Assembly (NCBI RefSeq): GCF_020283565.1
Contig: NC_060059.1
Coordinates: forward strand, 11,353,501-11,417,500
Origin: Trifolium pratense
Lineage: Eukaryota > Streptophyta > Magnoliopsida > Fabales > Fabaceae
Direction: 5' to 3'
Length of the DNA stretch: 64,000 bases
Shown in pieces: positions 49,546 to 61,790 of this stretch. The notes beneath the pieces were generated by a model, which made no database searches, was not told where the DNA came from, and saw nothing but the letters and a program-made list of their open reading frames with translations. How positions within the stretch are numbered: position 1 is the first letter of the stretch; every line of letters begins with the position of its first letter. Both the position numbers and the translations under genes were made by a program.

Positions 49546-49844
49546 TGTGAATTCAGTGTTGAATAATACAAACTGTTCATTTGTGGCATGTAAATGTCAG
49601 ACTCGTAAATGTGCTGAATTATATATATTCTTCTTCCGATTGTTCTATAAGTTCATTGGCTAACGAAGAAGGTTATTTTTTGGGATCAATGTTCCTATGT
49701 CTAGCTCCAATTTAATCTAGTCCATTGTGATATATATCCACTATCCAGGGTTAAGGGTCTCTTTCACCATTTATGATGTTTTCTCTTCGGGCCCCCGATG
49801 TATCTTTTATACCCCAAATATTCCAATTTTGCCCATGATAAAAA

Positions 49845-49961
49845 CTTCAGTTCGCAGAAACCGAAGTTTTTTCTAGTTCAAATTCAGGAAAATTTCGGTT
49901 AACAGAAACCGAATTTTTTTTTCAAGGCAAAAAAAATTCGGTTCGTAGAAACCGAAGTTTT
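49845..49961. repeat. Three spaced copies of a short palindrome
   Basis: Related stretches of the form TTCGGTT-N-AGAAACCGAA occur at about 49850, 49894 and 49937, each followed by a T run. Each can fold on itself. Confidence 0.7.
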
Positions 49962-50377
49962 TATTAAAGGGCAAAAAAATAAAATCCAGAAGGTGAAAAA
50001 GAACCATGGGGCCTTAAAATATCGCAGCTTATGATGGCAGCAAGAGATACTTTATAACAGCAGTATGATGTATGATCAGTAATAGTAATATTTTAACAAG
50101 AACTAAGATAAAAAAATCATATATTTGCATGAAACAAGAATATATTTAAGCAATTATTATAGTATAGAGAGAAGAAAAAGGTAAGAAAATGAAGGTTATC
50201 CCGGGAAGGATAAGTAGGAGAGACAGTAGCAAAATATTGGAGGGACCAATTATGTGATGATCGAAAATATTTAAATTTATATTTTACTATTTAAACTAAT
50301 TTTGTGCTGCCAACTTATGTGATGAAATAGAAATCAGGAACAATTATTTAACCTATTATATTGTTTAAAAAAAAAAA

Positions 50378-50633
50378 TACTCCCTCCAGTCTTATATATA
50401 AACAACACATTAGAAAAAATACACATACCAAGGAAACTTATTTTTTTATTAAAAATTCTAAAATGTTATGTGATATTTCAAAACTAACCTTGAAATATGT
50501 TGCATTTTATACAATTTAATAAGGGTATACAAGAGATTATTTATTTAATAAAGAATAAATTTAAAGAGTGTTTCTTATAAAAATGACAAATTTTTTTTTC
50601 AAGCGTTCCTTATATATAGGACCGGAGGGAGTA
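50378..50633. mobile_element. Stowaway-type MITE
   Basis: The 252-bp element at 50380-50631 starts CTCCCTCCAGTCTTATATAT and ends ATATATAGGACCGGAGGGAG with TA on both sides. Confidence 0.8.
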
Positions 50634-51920
50634 CCTATTATTGAATTTCTTAGTCACATACTCCCGGAATAAAACAGAATATACACAGTAAGTTCCTTCA
50701 AACCGTTCAATTAGTTATTCGGTTTGCTTTGATTCACGTCAAACTACAACTTTATTTATCTCTAAAAATTAATATTCGGAAAATGACCAGAATAAAGTTT
50801 TCTTGTCCACTCTACCAAAAAAAAAAAAAATCTTGTCCACTAGATCAGCTTCCAAAACTAAAATATCCTAATTTTCTAATTTCATTCTATTTATTTATTT
50901 ATTTATTTATTTATGGTCTCATGATATTGATATATAGAGAGTCTCTTCATGACACACACGATAGATATGGTCTAACGGTCCATTTGCAAATCAAATCTTC
51001 AAGATATGCCCTTACATTACCCTTATTCAAATTAAACTGAGTTGTGTTCCTAACTTTATACATATATGCTTCATTTATTGACCACTTTATTTTTTTTAGT
51101 AAACGGATCATTATCTGCGCGCAACTGCAATAATTAATCTCTCAAATTTTATTAGATTTAAGTGAATGACGAATTCTCTCTAAGTATTTTAACGATGTTG
51201 TTTGTTCAAGTCAGAGATCAAACTCATAATTAAGTTAAAATTAAAAAAAAAAAACTCATATTTCTGTGCTTTTATTTCACGCTGACAGCTATTTCCCATA
51301 TTGTTGGAAAAGCATTTAGAAGATGCAAACAAGAACAATCAGAGTTGAATTGATTAATTTTCCATTGGATTGCACTTCAATTCCTTGACCATTTTTCTTA
51401 CTTTCTTTCTTTTTCATAAGAAAAGGTTCAGAATTTTTAAGGTTTAAATACTTGGTATGTCTAATATGTATGGCCCTCTAAAAATTGGTCTTAAAATATA
51501 TCTTACTATTTTTTTAAAAGAATTTGATAATAATAAAAAAATAAAAAAAATAGATATAATATTTTATTAAAATTTATTAAAAATAGTAAAATTCACGTTT
51601 TAACGTCCTACTAAATATTCTTTACCCTATAAACCTCTAAACTATTTGAGAATTTTTATATAGGTGGAACTAAATATTTTGTAATGACCTCTGAATTTGT
51701 TTAAGTTATAATTAGGACCTAAACTAGTTTATGAATACCCCTCCTGGTTAAAGTCTCTACCTTGGCTCAAGTTCAGACTATAAGTTAGATCTTGGTGGTT
51801 ATATATTGTTAATAATTTGTTATTAACAACCTTGGTTCTTAATCTTAAAATCTCATATTAAAGATACTCTAAGAACCCTCCCTAGTCCCTACCCAAAATC
51901 GCTTTATTTAATTTATTTAT
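50634..51920. other. Intergenic DNA
   Basis: A TTTA tetranucleotide run lies at about 50888-50912. The 103-codon frame at 50729-51040 crosses poly(A) and this repeat and has no domain. Nothing else is recognised. Confidence 0.5.
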
Positions 51921-51924
51921 TTTT

Positions 51925-51990
51925 TATTTACAATGTTGTCAATGAAATTGAACCTATGACCTCATCTATACTACCTAAATCTTTTATTAA
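51925..51990 (-). repeat. SINE-like scrap
   Basis: The ACAATGTTGTCAATGAAATT text followed by GAACCTATGACCTCAT matches the minus-strand SINE-like repeat at 61695-61790 and the scrap at 5031-5096. Confidence 0.45.
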
Positions 51991-52002
51991 AATTTATGGC
52001 AA

Positions 52003-52181
52003 TGCTAAATAGTGTCCCCGGAGCACTCTTTAAGCCCTTAAATAATAAGTTTTTTATAGATTTTTTATGGAAATGCGTAAAGTCAACGCATTGAAAATTA
52101 GAGTGTTTAATTTTTTGAATAAAAAATTTCTTTTAATGGAATGCTTAAAAAGTGCCCGGGGGCACTCGTTAGCGAGACCCT
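52003..52181. mobile_element. MITE-like repeat, GTGCCCC/GGGGCAC ends
   Basis: The left end AATAGTGTCCCCGGAGCACT and right end AGTGCCCGGGGGCACTCGTT are inverted relatives around an AT-rich centre. It belongs with 39737-39920, and its end motif also occurs at the centre of the palindrome at 36.7 kb. Confidence 0.6.
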
Positions 52182-53337
<1,156 letters not shown>

Positions 53338-53767
53338 CCAAACTTCTATTTTAAATTTACTCATTTTTATTATATTAACCCCTTGTTAGTAGGAGAAAGG
53401 AGTCCCAATAATCTAAAATTTGACCGCGAAATAAAATTTGACTAAAAATTATTCCCACTAGAATTAATATTAAATTTACTATGTTTAACATGAACAAAGT
53501 AATGCTGATAATACTAGGCTTTTGGAGTTACACAAATGGAAGTATATAAATTATAAGACTTATTAAGAATATTTAGAAGATTACAATATGACTAATCAAA
53601 TGCTAGTAATAATAACTTAATCACACATCATAGGATAGACTATATTAGTGAATACTAATCTTACTTACTACTACTAGAACTTTATTCTTTCCAATAAATA
53701 AAGGTAGCTATAGGAACATGTTCTTTGCATGTGTCCCTAACTAATAATTAATCAAGATCAAATTAAG

Positions 53768-54067
53768 TTACATTCTATATGGCCTCAATAGTGGAGCGAG
53801 TGAACCACTTAAGTGGAGGGACATTACTTCATTAGTGGACCCTACAAGTCTTCCTCCAATGAACACTGCAGGGACAGGTGCATTACAACCCAACTTTGTT
53901 ATAGCTTTCTCCATTTCTTTGCCATCAGGATCTTTGTCAATTTCATGAACCACAGGGTACACTCCAATTTCTTGAAACAAAACATTCACTGCATAACATA
54001 GACAACATGAACTCTTTGTGAATATCACCACACCCTTTTCTGTAGCCAACCTCATCACCTTCTCCAT
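53768..54067 (-). CDS. CC-type (class III) glutaredoxin, CEPD/ROXY6-9-like, copy A
   Basis: A land-plant-specific glutaredoxin; members bind TGA transcription factors and alter gene expression. The 99-residue single-exon protein spans 54067 to 53768; an upstream in-frame ATG at 54097 would add 10 non-conserved residues that the paralogue lacks. The active site is CCLC at residues 21-24, in KSSCCLCYAV. The glutathione-site text (APVPAVFIGG) and the family signature GSTNEVMSLHLSGSL are present. The C-terminus ends RPYRM with an LxxLL-type LAPLL and no ALWL ending, so the TOPLESS-recruiting tail of repressor ROXYs is absent. Inference: it resembles CEPD-type shoot-to-root nitrogen signals. A TATA-like sequence lies on the minus strand at 54237-54231. 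The mirror copy is at 62398-62697. Confidence 0.92.
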   Translation of the reverse strand: MEKVMRLATEKGVVIFTKSSCCLCYAVNVLFQEIGVYPVVHEIDKDPDGKEMEKAITKLGCNAPVPAVFIGGRLVGSTNEVMSLHLSGSLAPLLRPYRM

Positions 54068-54885
54068 CTTAAAAAAATTTGGTCTAAAGAAAATCAAAAT
54101 AAAATGTACAAGTTAAAAAAATATTTTCTAGATAAAAAATTATAAGCAAATATAGAGAAATGGAAATATATAGTAATCTTTATAATATGTGAAGATTGAG
54201 GTTATTTAAAATGAGCTAGTAATGTGAGCTATTTATAAGCATGTACAAACTTAGCTAGGTGTAGGACTTTTTTAATTCCGGGAACAAATTAAAGGGAATT
54301 GGATTACATGAAGTCGAATTGTATGCGGTCAATGATTTTGAGCCGTCTGATTAAGTTCAGATGGTTTAGATTTTAAGATAGTTTTTTATTTATTTTTTAA
54401 TATAAAATTCTTAAATGATATCTAGACTGTCCGATTAAAATTGAACGGCCTAAAATTTACTGATCGTATGACTGCATCGGTTTTCATCTGTATATAATTC
54501 ATGTCCAAATTAAAGCATATTTTACTTTTTAGATGCCCAATTACTTTGGAGATATAAAGACACTCTATGCCAACTTTAGACTGAATGAATATATTGAATG
54601 ACATTATTTTCATATGCATATGCTTAAATCAATAGACAGGTTGTGAGATCATGCCCATATATTATATATGTTATGACTTTTCTCAACAATGACAGGTGAA
54701 AAAATAAAAATCTTCCAAAGACATAAAAATGTTCCATAGACCAAGTTAGTGCTATTCGTTTTGTGTTAGCAGGCGTGTACCACCATTGGCCGTTAGTTAA
54801 AAACATGCATACACTTTATCATGCAAAAATAAACAAAATGTTTACTTAGAAAAAATCAAAGGTAACAAGAGTTAGTGTAAACCTC
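53768..54885 (-). repeat. Left arm of the glutaredoxin inverted duplication
   Basis: Beyond the gene, stretches at 54180-54260 (promoter), 54530-54650 and 54680-54870 have inverted counterparts at 62250-62330, 62045-62170 and 61095-61345. Homology is broken by insertions and deletions. Confidence 0.8.
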
Positions 54886-55094
54886 CAGAATCTGATTCTT
54901 GTGAATGCGGTTATTGTGGACATTGTGACGTGCATTACAATGTGAAATAATAATTTTACCTTTATTCACCATATATATTTTTTGTTAAATATAATAAATA
55001 GATAAAGGTTTTGAAGGACTTAAATTTTATTTTTCCTAACGTTGATATTTCAACGAATTGAACATGGTAGAGGTAGGTTGATGATGAGACTCTT
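54886..55094. other. Spacer between the duplication arm and the TRIM array
   Basis: AT-rich; no feature is recognised. Confidence 0.4.
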
Positions 55095-55099
55095 GAAAT

Positions 55100-55240
55100 T
55101 ATTAAATATGCTTGGATCTCAACCCAAAAGCTAGCTCAAAGGGTGAGGTTGCCCTCACATATTTATACACTTCACATCCCGGGAACCTAAGCAATGTGAG
55201 ACTTCAAACAATCTCCAACAACACAACTTCACATTCAACA
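55100..55240 (-). repeat. TRIM LTR copy 1
   Basis: 141 bp, ending ACATTCAACA. The outer terminus reads TATTAAAT instead of TGTTAAAT, a one-base change at the element edge. Confidence 0.85.
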
Positions 55241-55311
55241 CCCACCCTCACGCCTAGCGTGGTCCTGGGTCAAATGCCCACATTGCAGTCCTTAACCCGG
55301 CTCTGATACCA

Positions 55312-55453
55312 TGTTAAATATGTTTGGATCTCATCCCCCAAAGCTAGCTCAAAGGGTGAGGTTGCCCTCACTTATTTATACACTTCACATCCCGGGAACC
55401 TAAGCAATGTGGGACTTCAAACAATCTCCAACAACACAACAACATATTCAACA
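55312..55453 (-). repeat. TRIM LTR copy 2
   Basis: 142 bp, from TGTTAAATATG to ATTCAACA, slightly diverged (CTCATCCCCCAAAG in place of CTCAACCCAAAAG). Confidence 0.85.
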
Positions 55454-55524
55454 CCCACCCTCACGCCTAGCGTGGTCCTGGGTCAAATGCCCACATTGCA
55501 GTCCTTAATCCAGCTCTGATACCA

Positions 55525-55698
55525 TGTTAAAGTTCAGAGAGAAACACAAAGTGACGGCTAGGGTTTCAATAATATTATAATAGCATTACATAACAAAATA
55601 AGGATTACAAAATAATTTATAATAATTCCTAATGGACTACTAAACTACTAACATATAAAGCCCAATACTTAAAGCCCTAATAATATTATTATCTAACA
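55525..55698 (-). repeat. Fifth LTR of a different type inside the TRIM array
   Basis: On the minus strand this 174-bp unit starts TGTTAGATAATAATATTATT and ends CTGAACTTTAACA. It is preceded by a polypurine tract (GAGTTTGAGGGGAAG, 55713-55699) and followed by the primer site TGGTATCAGAGC. It shares only its extreme end with the 141-bp LTRs. Confidence 0.8.
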
Positions 55699-55913
55699 CT
55701 TCCCCTCAAACTCACGATGCATTATCAGATAATCATCGAGAGTTTGTCAAACAAAAAACGAAAATCAAACTACTCTAACTAAATATTTTATTTCTAATAC
55801 TACCCCTCAAGCTAAAGCGTACTAAGCTTTGAGCTTGTTACAAATCAACCCGAAAATAAACTAAATTAACTAATAGCTTCAAATTCAACTTCTTCAGATT
55901 TCAGACTTCGAAT

Positions 55914-55991
55914 TGTGAGTATTCCCTCACCGGATTCAATGTGAGTATTCCCTCACCGGATTCAATGTGAGTATTCCCTCACCGGATTCAA
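55914..55991. repeat. Three tandem 26-bp repeats
   Basis: Three exact copies of a 26-bp unit beginning TGTGAGTATTCCCTC and ending CGGATTCAA. A partial, diverged fourth copy follows. Confidence 0.95.
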
Positions 55992-56611
55992 ATTTCAAAT
56001 TGTGAGTACTATCTTAACTCACCGGACAGAACCAAACAAAAAACAGTCATGACAAAACAAACCAAATCAGAGAGTAACAAACTAAACTAAAGGAAGCATA
56101 ACCAAACGAAACACAAGCAAACCAACACCACCATAGACCAAACATCAAATTGCCGTGGAAAAACAAAAACCATATCTTAATTACGGTGGCACTAGAAGGC
56201 AATAGCAACAATAGGACAAGAAAAGCTAATCAATGCTCCCACCAAAACAAATTTTCAAAGACTTTCTAATTTCTTATAGAATTCAAAAAGTGTAACTGAT
56301 CACACATAACCTACCTTATCAAAATAGTATTGATATCAAACACGTGATGTGGAAAACTGACCGAGTATCACAAAATCGGACCGCTCAATTAGAAACAAAT
56401 AATCAACAAAAGACTCGACCAAGAGAACTGAGATGCAATTTAACAAATTAAACAGAGGCAATCAAAACAGAATAACCCAACGATTTGCAGACAACTACTG
56501 ATACGACAATCAACAAACTAAAAAATCCACAACTCGATTACGATTTCGTTCCCAAATTTTTGAGAACTAGACAGCGGAAGCAAACAGGTGGTTCAAGGCG
56601 GATCGAAACAA

Positions 56612-56624
56612 GCTCTAGATACCA
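56612..56624 (-). other. Variant primer-binding site in the TRIM array
   Basis: On the minus strand TGGTATCTAGAGC directly follows an LTR end (TTTAACA). It differs from the TGGTATCAGAGC of the flanking units by an inserted T. Confidence 0.65.
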
Positions 56625-56765
56625 TGTTAAATATGTTTGGATCTCAACCCAAAAGCTAGCTCAAAGGGTGAGGTTGCCCTCACATATTTATACACTTCAC
56701 ATCCCGGGAACCTAAGCAATGTGGGACTTCAAACAATCTCCAACAACACAACTTCACATTCAACA
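56625..56765 (-). repeat. TRIM LTR copy 3
   Basis: 141 bp, TGTTAAATATG to ATTCAACA. Confidence 0.85.
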
Positions 56766-56836
56766 CCCACCCTCACGCCTAGCGTGGTCCTGGGTCAAAT
56801 ACCCACATTGCAGTCCTTAACCCGGCTCTGATACCA

Positions 56837-56977
56837 TGTTAAATATGCTTGGATCTCAACCCAAAAGCTAGCTCAAAGGATGAGGTTGCCCTCACATATT
56901 TATACACTTCACATCCCGGGAACCTAAGCAATGTGAGACTTCAAACAATCTCCAACAACACAACTTCACATTCAACA
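56837..56977 (-). repeat. TRIM LTR copy 4
   Basis: 141 bp, directly followed by the right GAAAT target repeat. Confidence 0.85.
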
Positions 56978-57296
56978 GAAATGACCAAACTGGTCTAATT
57001 TTCAACAGTTTGTAAATCATACAAATTAATGAACACACTTCAAATCGACACGTGTATCATTGGAGTGAAAAAAAATTTACCTTTGGGAAGGAATTGATGG
57101 AATGAATTCCCACCCTTTAACAAACCAAGTTGCCCACAAAAAAATTCCATTGGCTATTCATTGCAACTGGTATTAGTTGCACATATACTATACCACACAG
57201 ATCACATACATATCTACCTGCAGTTAAAACTTTAGGAAATTGCTTGAGATAGCAAAATGTACCATCCCAAAGAGCAGCAAATAATATTATATATTA

Positions 57297-57780
57297 GCCA
57301 CTGTCAAACAATTGGATGTGATCGTGTCTAATCAGAAGATGCGACCGCGCCAGCGTTGTGCTCTTAATTACCCCTGTTGAAGCGAATGGGAGTTGTGTAC
57401 CTGCAGGTGCTCCGACGCTCAAGTCAGTGAGAGTGAAGCAAAGGTTTTCTGTGCTAATGAATACGTACCTTGTGAATGGAATGGGATCACGTATATATAG
57501 CCCCCAGCGCAGGGCCAATGCCCTTGATGACATTAATGACCATCAAGTGGCTGCCGGAAAACGGCTGGAGAGTCTTGATGAGCAGTTAATGCACATCATT
57601 CTGGTGGACTTTGACGTTACGTAAGTGCCAAGAATATGACCGTTGGGATGTCGACCATCCATTCTATGCTCGCGTATTGTTGGCCACCCCGGCTTATCCG
57701 AGCTCGCAGACTTAGGTCTCCGAGGTGCAAGCTCGGTCCAGAACAGGATGTAATCTGAAAATAAAAACATAAAGTGCCAC
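57297..57780 (-). mobile_element. Gypsy-type LTR fragment or solo LTR
   Basis: A G/C-rich island in AT-rich DNA. On the minus strand a TATA box (GCTATATATACG, near 57501-57490) is followed about 70 bp later by TGACTTGAGCGTCGGAG and TGCAGGTA, a combination I recognise from the promoter/R region of plant Gypsy LTRs. GCCAC occurs at both margins (57297-57301 and 57776-57780) and may be a target duplication, but the right end lacks the expected CA. The 79-88-codon open frames here are artefacts. Confidence 0.6.
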
Positions 57781-57881
57781 ATTCAATAGTAAAGAATACT
57801 AGTGTGTAATTTTTTTAAAAAAATATTAAGTTCTACATCGGTTAGATTACACACATCGTTTACCTCACGATATCTTTTATA

Positions 57882-59086
57882 TCTTTTATATTATAAGCTT
57901 GTATACACAAGCAAACTCTAAACCCTAATTTATTTCCCAGTTTTCCCTCCATTTTATCTTGCAATTTTTATTAAAAAATAATACAATTTTGTCTTGACTA
58001 GGATTCGAACCCACAACCCTTTAGTGCAAGACAATATTTCCAACCACTATGACAAGTATACCAATCGTGATTAAAATTATGTGCAATAATTGATAAGCAC
58101 CATCAATTTTAAAAGTATATCATATCAAAATTATTGTTGACTTTATTATTTCATCACGAAATATTTTTATGTCTTTCGTGATCAATGATTTTTTTCTACC
58201 GGATCATAAATTTAGAGAATAATTATCATGTGAGATTTGGAAAGTTATTATCACGTGTAATTTGAAAAGTTATTATCAAACTCAATTCTGCTAAATCAAT
58301 TTTTTTTGCAATACAACCAAACACAACCATAGTCATGTCACTAATCACATACATTATTTTGATTTTAACATTGCAGATTTAATATTAACTGATGGTCAAT
58401 TGATACAATATGCACTAGAAGACCAATTGTGATTTAAATTATGTCCACAAGAGTTAAGCTCCATCAACTTTCATAGGAAAGATTTCATACGACAATTAAG
58501 CACCATCAATTTTCATTGCACAATTTAAACAATTAAAAACCGATAATCTCTTATATTATAAGCTTGCTAACATAAGCTAACCCTAAACCAAATTTTTTCC
58601 CCTCTCATTTTCTCTTTCTTTTTATTGCAGTTTTATATTAAAAAAATACAGATTTGTCATCGAACCTGAATCCCTTACTTACAATAAAACCTTTCAACCG
58701 CTAAAACATGTGCTTCAATTATGAAAGAATTTAGGAATCATAATATGTTAACCCTGTTTTCAATAAATTTGAACGGCATAATTAATCACAATTTTTATTT
58801 ATTTATGGATGTCTACTTAAGTTTATGTTCTTGATTATGTCTTTAATTTTTTTTAACCTTTAATTATCATCAATTTTTTAACCTTTAGTTATCAACAATT
58901 TTTTTTAATAAGTAAACAAAACGATGGGGTTCCAAAATTATTTAAAAAATATAAAATAAGCACATAAACAAATATAGAATAATTAGTCCATAATTGAAAA
59001 TGCCCTTAGAACTTTTGTATTTTATTTTTTATTGTTACATATTACACCTAATTAGACTCATGCACCGCATGGGTCAAAGTTCTAGT
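57882..59086 (+). mobile_element. Helitron-like element, copy 1
   Basis: The right end is Helitron-like: a short hairpin CATGC-ACC-GCATG (59060-59072) lies about 9 bp before the terminal CTAGT (59082-59086), followed by T. The left end is TCTTTTATATTATAAGCTTG. A second TC start of the same type (TCTCTTATATTATAAGC, 58547) lies inside, preceded by A, so a 540-bp inner element sharing the same 3' end is possible. There is no Rep/helicase gene. Copy 2 follows directly. Confidence 0.6.
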
Positions 59087-60277
59087 TAATTATAAGCTTG
59101 TATACACAAGCAAACTCTAAACCCTAATTTGTTTTCCCTTTTTCCCTCCATTTTATCTTGCAATTATTATTAAAAAATAATACAATTTTGTCTTGACCAA
59201 GATTCGAACCCACAACCCTTCAATACAAGGAAATATTTCCAACCATTATGGCAAGCATACCAATTGTTATTAAAATTATGTGCAATAATTGATAAGCACC
59301 ATCAATTTTAAAAGTATATCATATCAAAATTATTGTTGACTATATTATTCATCACGAAATATTTTTATGTCTTTCCTGATCAATGATTTTTTTCTATGGA
59401 TCATAAATTTAGAGAATAATTATCATGTAAGATTTGGAAAGTTATTATCAAACTCAATTCTACTAAATCAATTTTTTTTGCAATACAACCAAACACAACC
59501 ATAGTCATGTCACTAATCACATTCATTATTTTGTTTTTAATATTGCAGATTTAATATTAACATATGATCAATTGATATAATATGCACTAGCAGACCAATT
59601 GTGATTTAAATTATGTCCACAAAGTGTTAAGCTCCATCAACTTTCATAGGAAAGATTTCATACGACAATTAAGCACCATCAATTTTCATTGCACAATTTA
59701 AACAATTAAAAACCGATAATCTCTTATATTATAAGCTTAACCCTAAACCAAATTTTTTTTCCCCTCATTTTCTCTTTATTTTTATTGCAGCTTTATATTA
59801 AAAATATACAGATTTGTCATCGAACCTGCATCTCTTACTTACAATAAAACCTTTCAACCGCTAAAACATGTGCTTCAATTATGAAAGAATTTAGGAATCC
59901 TAATATGTTAACCCTGTTTTCAATAAATTTGAACGGCAGAATTAATCACAATTTTTATTTATTTATGGATGTCTACTTAAGTTTATGTTCTTGATTACGT
60001 CTTTAATTTTTTTTTTAACCTTTAATTATCATCAATTTTTTAACCTTTAGTTATCAGCAATTTTTTTTAATAAGTAAACAAAACGATGGGGTTCAAAAAT
60101 TATTTAAAAAATATATAAAATATAAAATAAGCACATAAACAAATATAAAATAATTAGTCCATGAAATTCCCTATACTACTCTTATTGAAAATGCTCTTAG
60201 AATTTTTGTATTTTATTTTTTATTGTTACATATTACACCTAATTAGACTCATGCACCGTATGGGTCAAAGTTCTAGT
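59087..60277 (+). mobile_element. Helitron-like element, copy 2 (head-to-tail)
   Basis: Repeats copy 1 with an offset of 1199 bp and a few percent differences. The first TC-type end is lost at the junction (TAATTATAAGCTTG follows the CTAGT of copy 1 directly). The inner TC start is at 59720 and the CTAGT end at 60273-60277. The end hairpin has one change (CATGC-ACC-GTATG). Confidence 0.6.
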
Positions 60278-61094
60278 TATATAGAGTATATAAAAAGTCC
60301 TAAGTCTAAAAAAATCACACCACGTTTGCGGCAATTTCAAACTTTTCTCTTCTCCTATTTCTTCCCCATGTAATTCCAAGCCACTTCTCCCTATTTCTTT
60401 CTAATATTTCGGTTTAAGAGTTGCGAGATTAGTCATATTACCATATTAGATTGATTTAATTTAGTACCATTTTGAGGTGTATTTTTAGAATGGATACTGC
60501 ACTCTGATGCAGTTGTACTTATAGCTGAGCTCTTTTATCTTGTACGTCGTGGTTGATAGTATGTTTGCACATTTTTTGGCAGTGCTACAAAACATCTTAA
60601 ATAGAATGACATAGTCCGTAACCCATTTCAATAATCTTTTCGGTGGCTGAAAATTTTCTCATCGTTATGAATTTTTACATGATACATGTCGAAGACTTCT
60701 AGGAGCTAATGAGCTAAGCTATGTACCTCAACTGCTACCAATTTGGAGATTGTTCTTCATTTTTATTTTTTATAAACTTTGATTGTATGTTTTGCATTGC
60801 TCATCCCAATTGCGGGAGACCCGCAGAATTGGCTCATCGTGATATCAAACATACATATAACGTGTGCAGAAAAATTATCACAGTAAAATATGATAATTAA
60901 TCTCATCTCAACAATCGATTTAAGATTTGTGCCACAACTGAGATCTATTTCCCAGCAATTGATGGGCACAAAACTGAGAGAGGGTCCACCAATTAACCCA
61001 TCTCACTCTCAAAATCAATCTTTCTTCATAAGGATTCAAATTAAAGTGCTTGATAATAAGCATCTTTGTTCTCCCATAAATTGACCAGTGTTCC
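60278..61094. other. Intergenic DNA
   Basis: No gene is recognised. A patch at 60,780-61,080 is of higher complexity but interrupted in all frames. Confidence 0.4.
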
Positions 61095-61694
61095 GGTATT
61101 TACATTCTTGTTACCTTTGATATTTTTAGATTGAATCTTTCTTCTTCTTTTTATGCTTATTATTAAAGTGTTTACACATTTTATTTTATTTTTAACCGTA
61201 AAAAATAAAATAAAATCTGTGTGAACAATGTGTTTACATATTTTTAACTAACGGCCAATAGTGGTACACGCTTACTGACATAAAAACTTGGTCTTGGAAG
61301 AATTTTATTTTCACCTGTTTTTGTTGAGAAAAGTCATAACATATAGAGTAGCTTAAATCAACTTTTGATTTTCTCAGTATCTTTCGATTATAGAATTTTA
61401 GTACCTTTTTTTTTTCTCTCCATGATTTTAGAGTTTCTAATTTTGGAGGAATTGAACTATCATATGTCCCATAAGCTTAACTCAGTTGGTAGAGACAACG
61501 CATTATACACGCAGGAGTTGAGGTTCAGTGACAAATTTATCTCTCTTTGTGTGTGCGCCTAGACACTATAGATTTGGTTCAATGACCATTCAAGATTAGC
61601 TCTCATATCTCTTATGATAATTGAATATTATTTATCAAAAATGTCAACAAAACGAAATTTAAAATTTTTCTGAACTTTTTTTATCATCTTATAA

Positions 61695-61790
61695 CTTTTT
61701 TTTTTGTTTATAATGTTGGTAATGAGAATCGAACCTAGGACCTCATGCATACTACCCATATCTCTCATCACCACTAGACCAAACCTATTA
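61695..61790 (-). repeat. SINE-like repeat
   Basis: On the minus strand GGTTTGGTCTAGTGG (A-box-like) is followed by CCTAGGTTCGATTCTC (B-box-like), with a methionine-tRNA-like spacing. It lies inside the right arm of the inverted duplication and has no counterpart in the left arm. Confidence 0.6.

Larger units (their letters stand above)
45189..49632 (+). repeat. Tandem duplication unit 2
   Basis: This is the direct-repeat partner of 40283-44725, in the same orientation, carrying the second receptor kinase. Confidence 0.85.
55095..56982 (-). mobile_element. Composite TRIM (miniature LTR retrotransposon) array
   Basis: The block at 55100-56977 is flanked by perfect 5-bp repeats GAAAT (55095-55099 and 56978-56982). 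It contains four direct copies of a 141-142-bp LTR (55100-55240, 55312-55453, 56625-56765, 56837-56977). Two adjacent pairs are each separated by a 71-bp interior, and the middle holds about 1.1 kb with a fifth, different LTR. On the minus strand each short interior starts with the methionine-tRNA primer site TGGTATCAGAGC and ends with a GAGGGTGGG polypurine tract. No protein is encoded. The Asn/Thr/Leu-rich open frames here are spurious. Confidence 0.9.

Noticed and set aside
55112..55306. Asn/Thr/Leu-rich frames here and at 56637-56831
   Set aside because: They run through TRIM LTRs and primer sites; repeated only because the LTRs are repeated.
57294..57782. Three 79-88-codon frames in the G/C-rich island
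   Set aside because: The island has the TATA and TGACTTGAGCGTCGGAG signals of a Gypsy LTR, which is non-coding.
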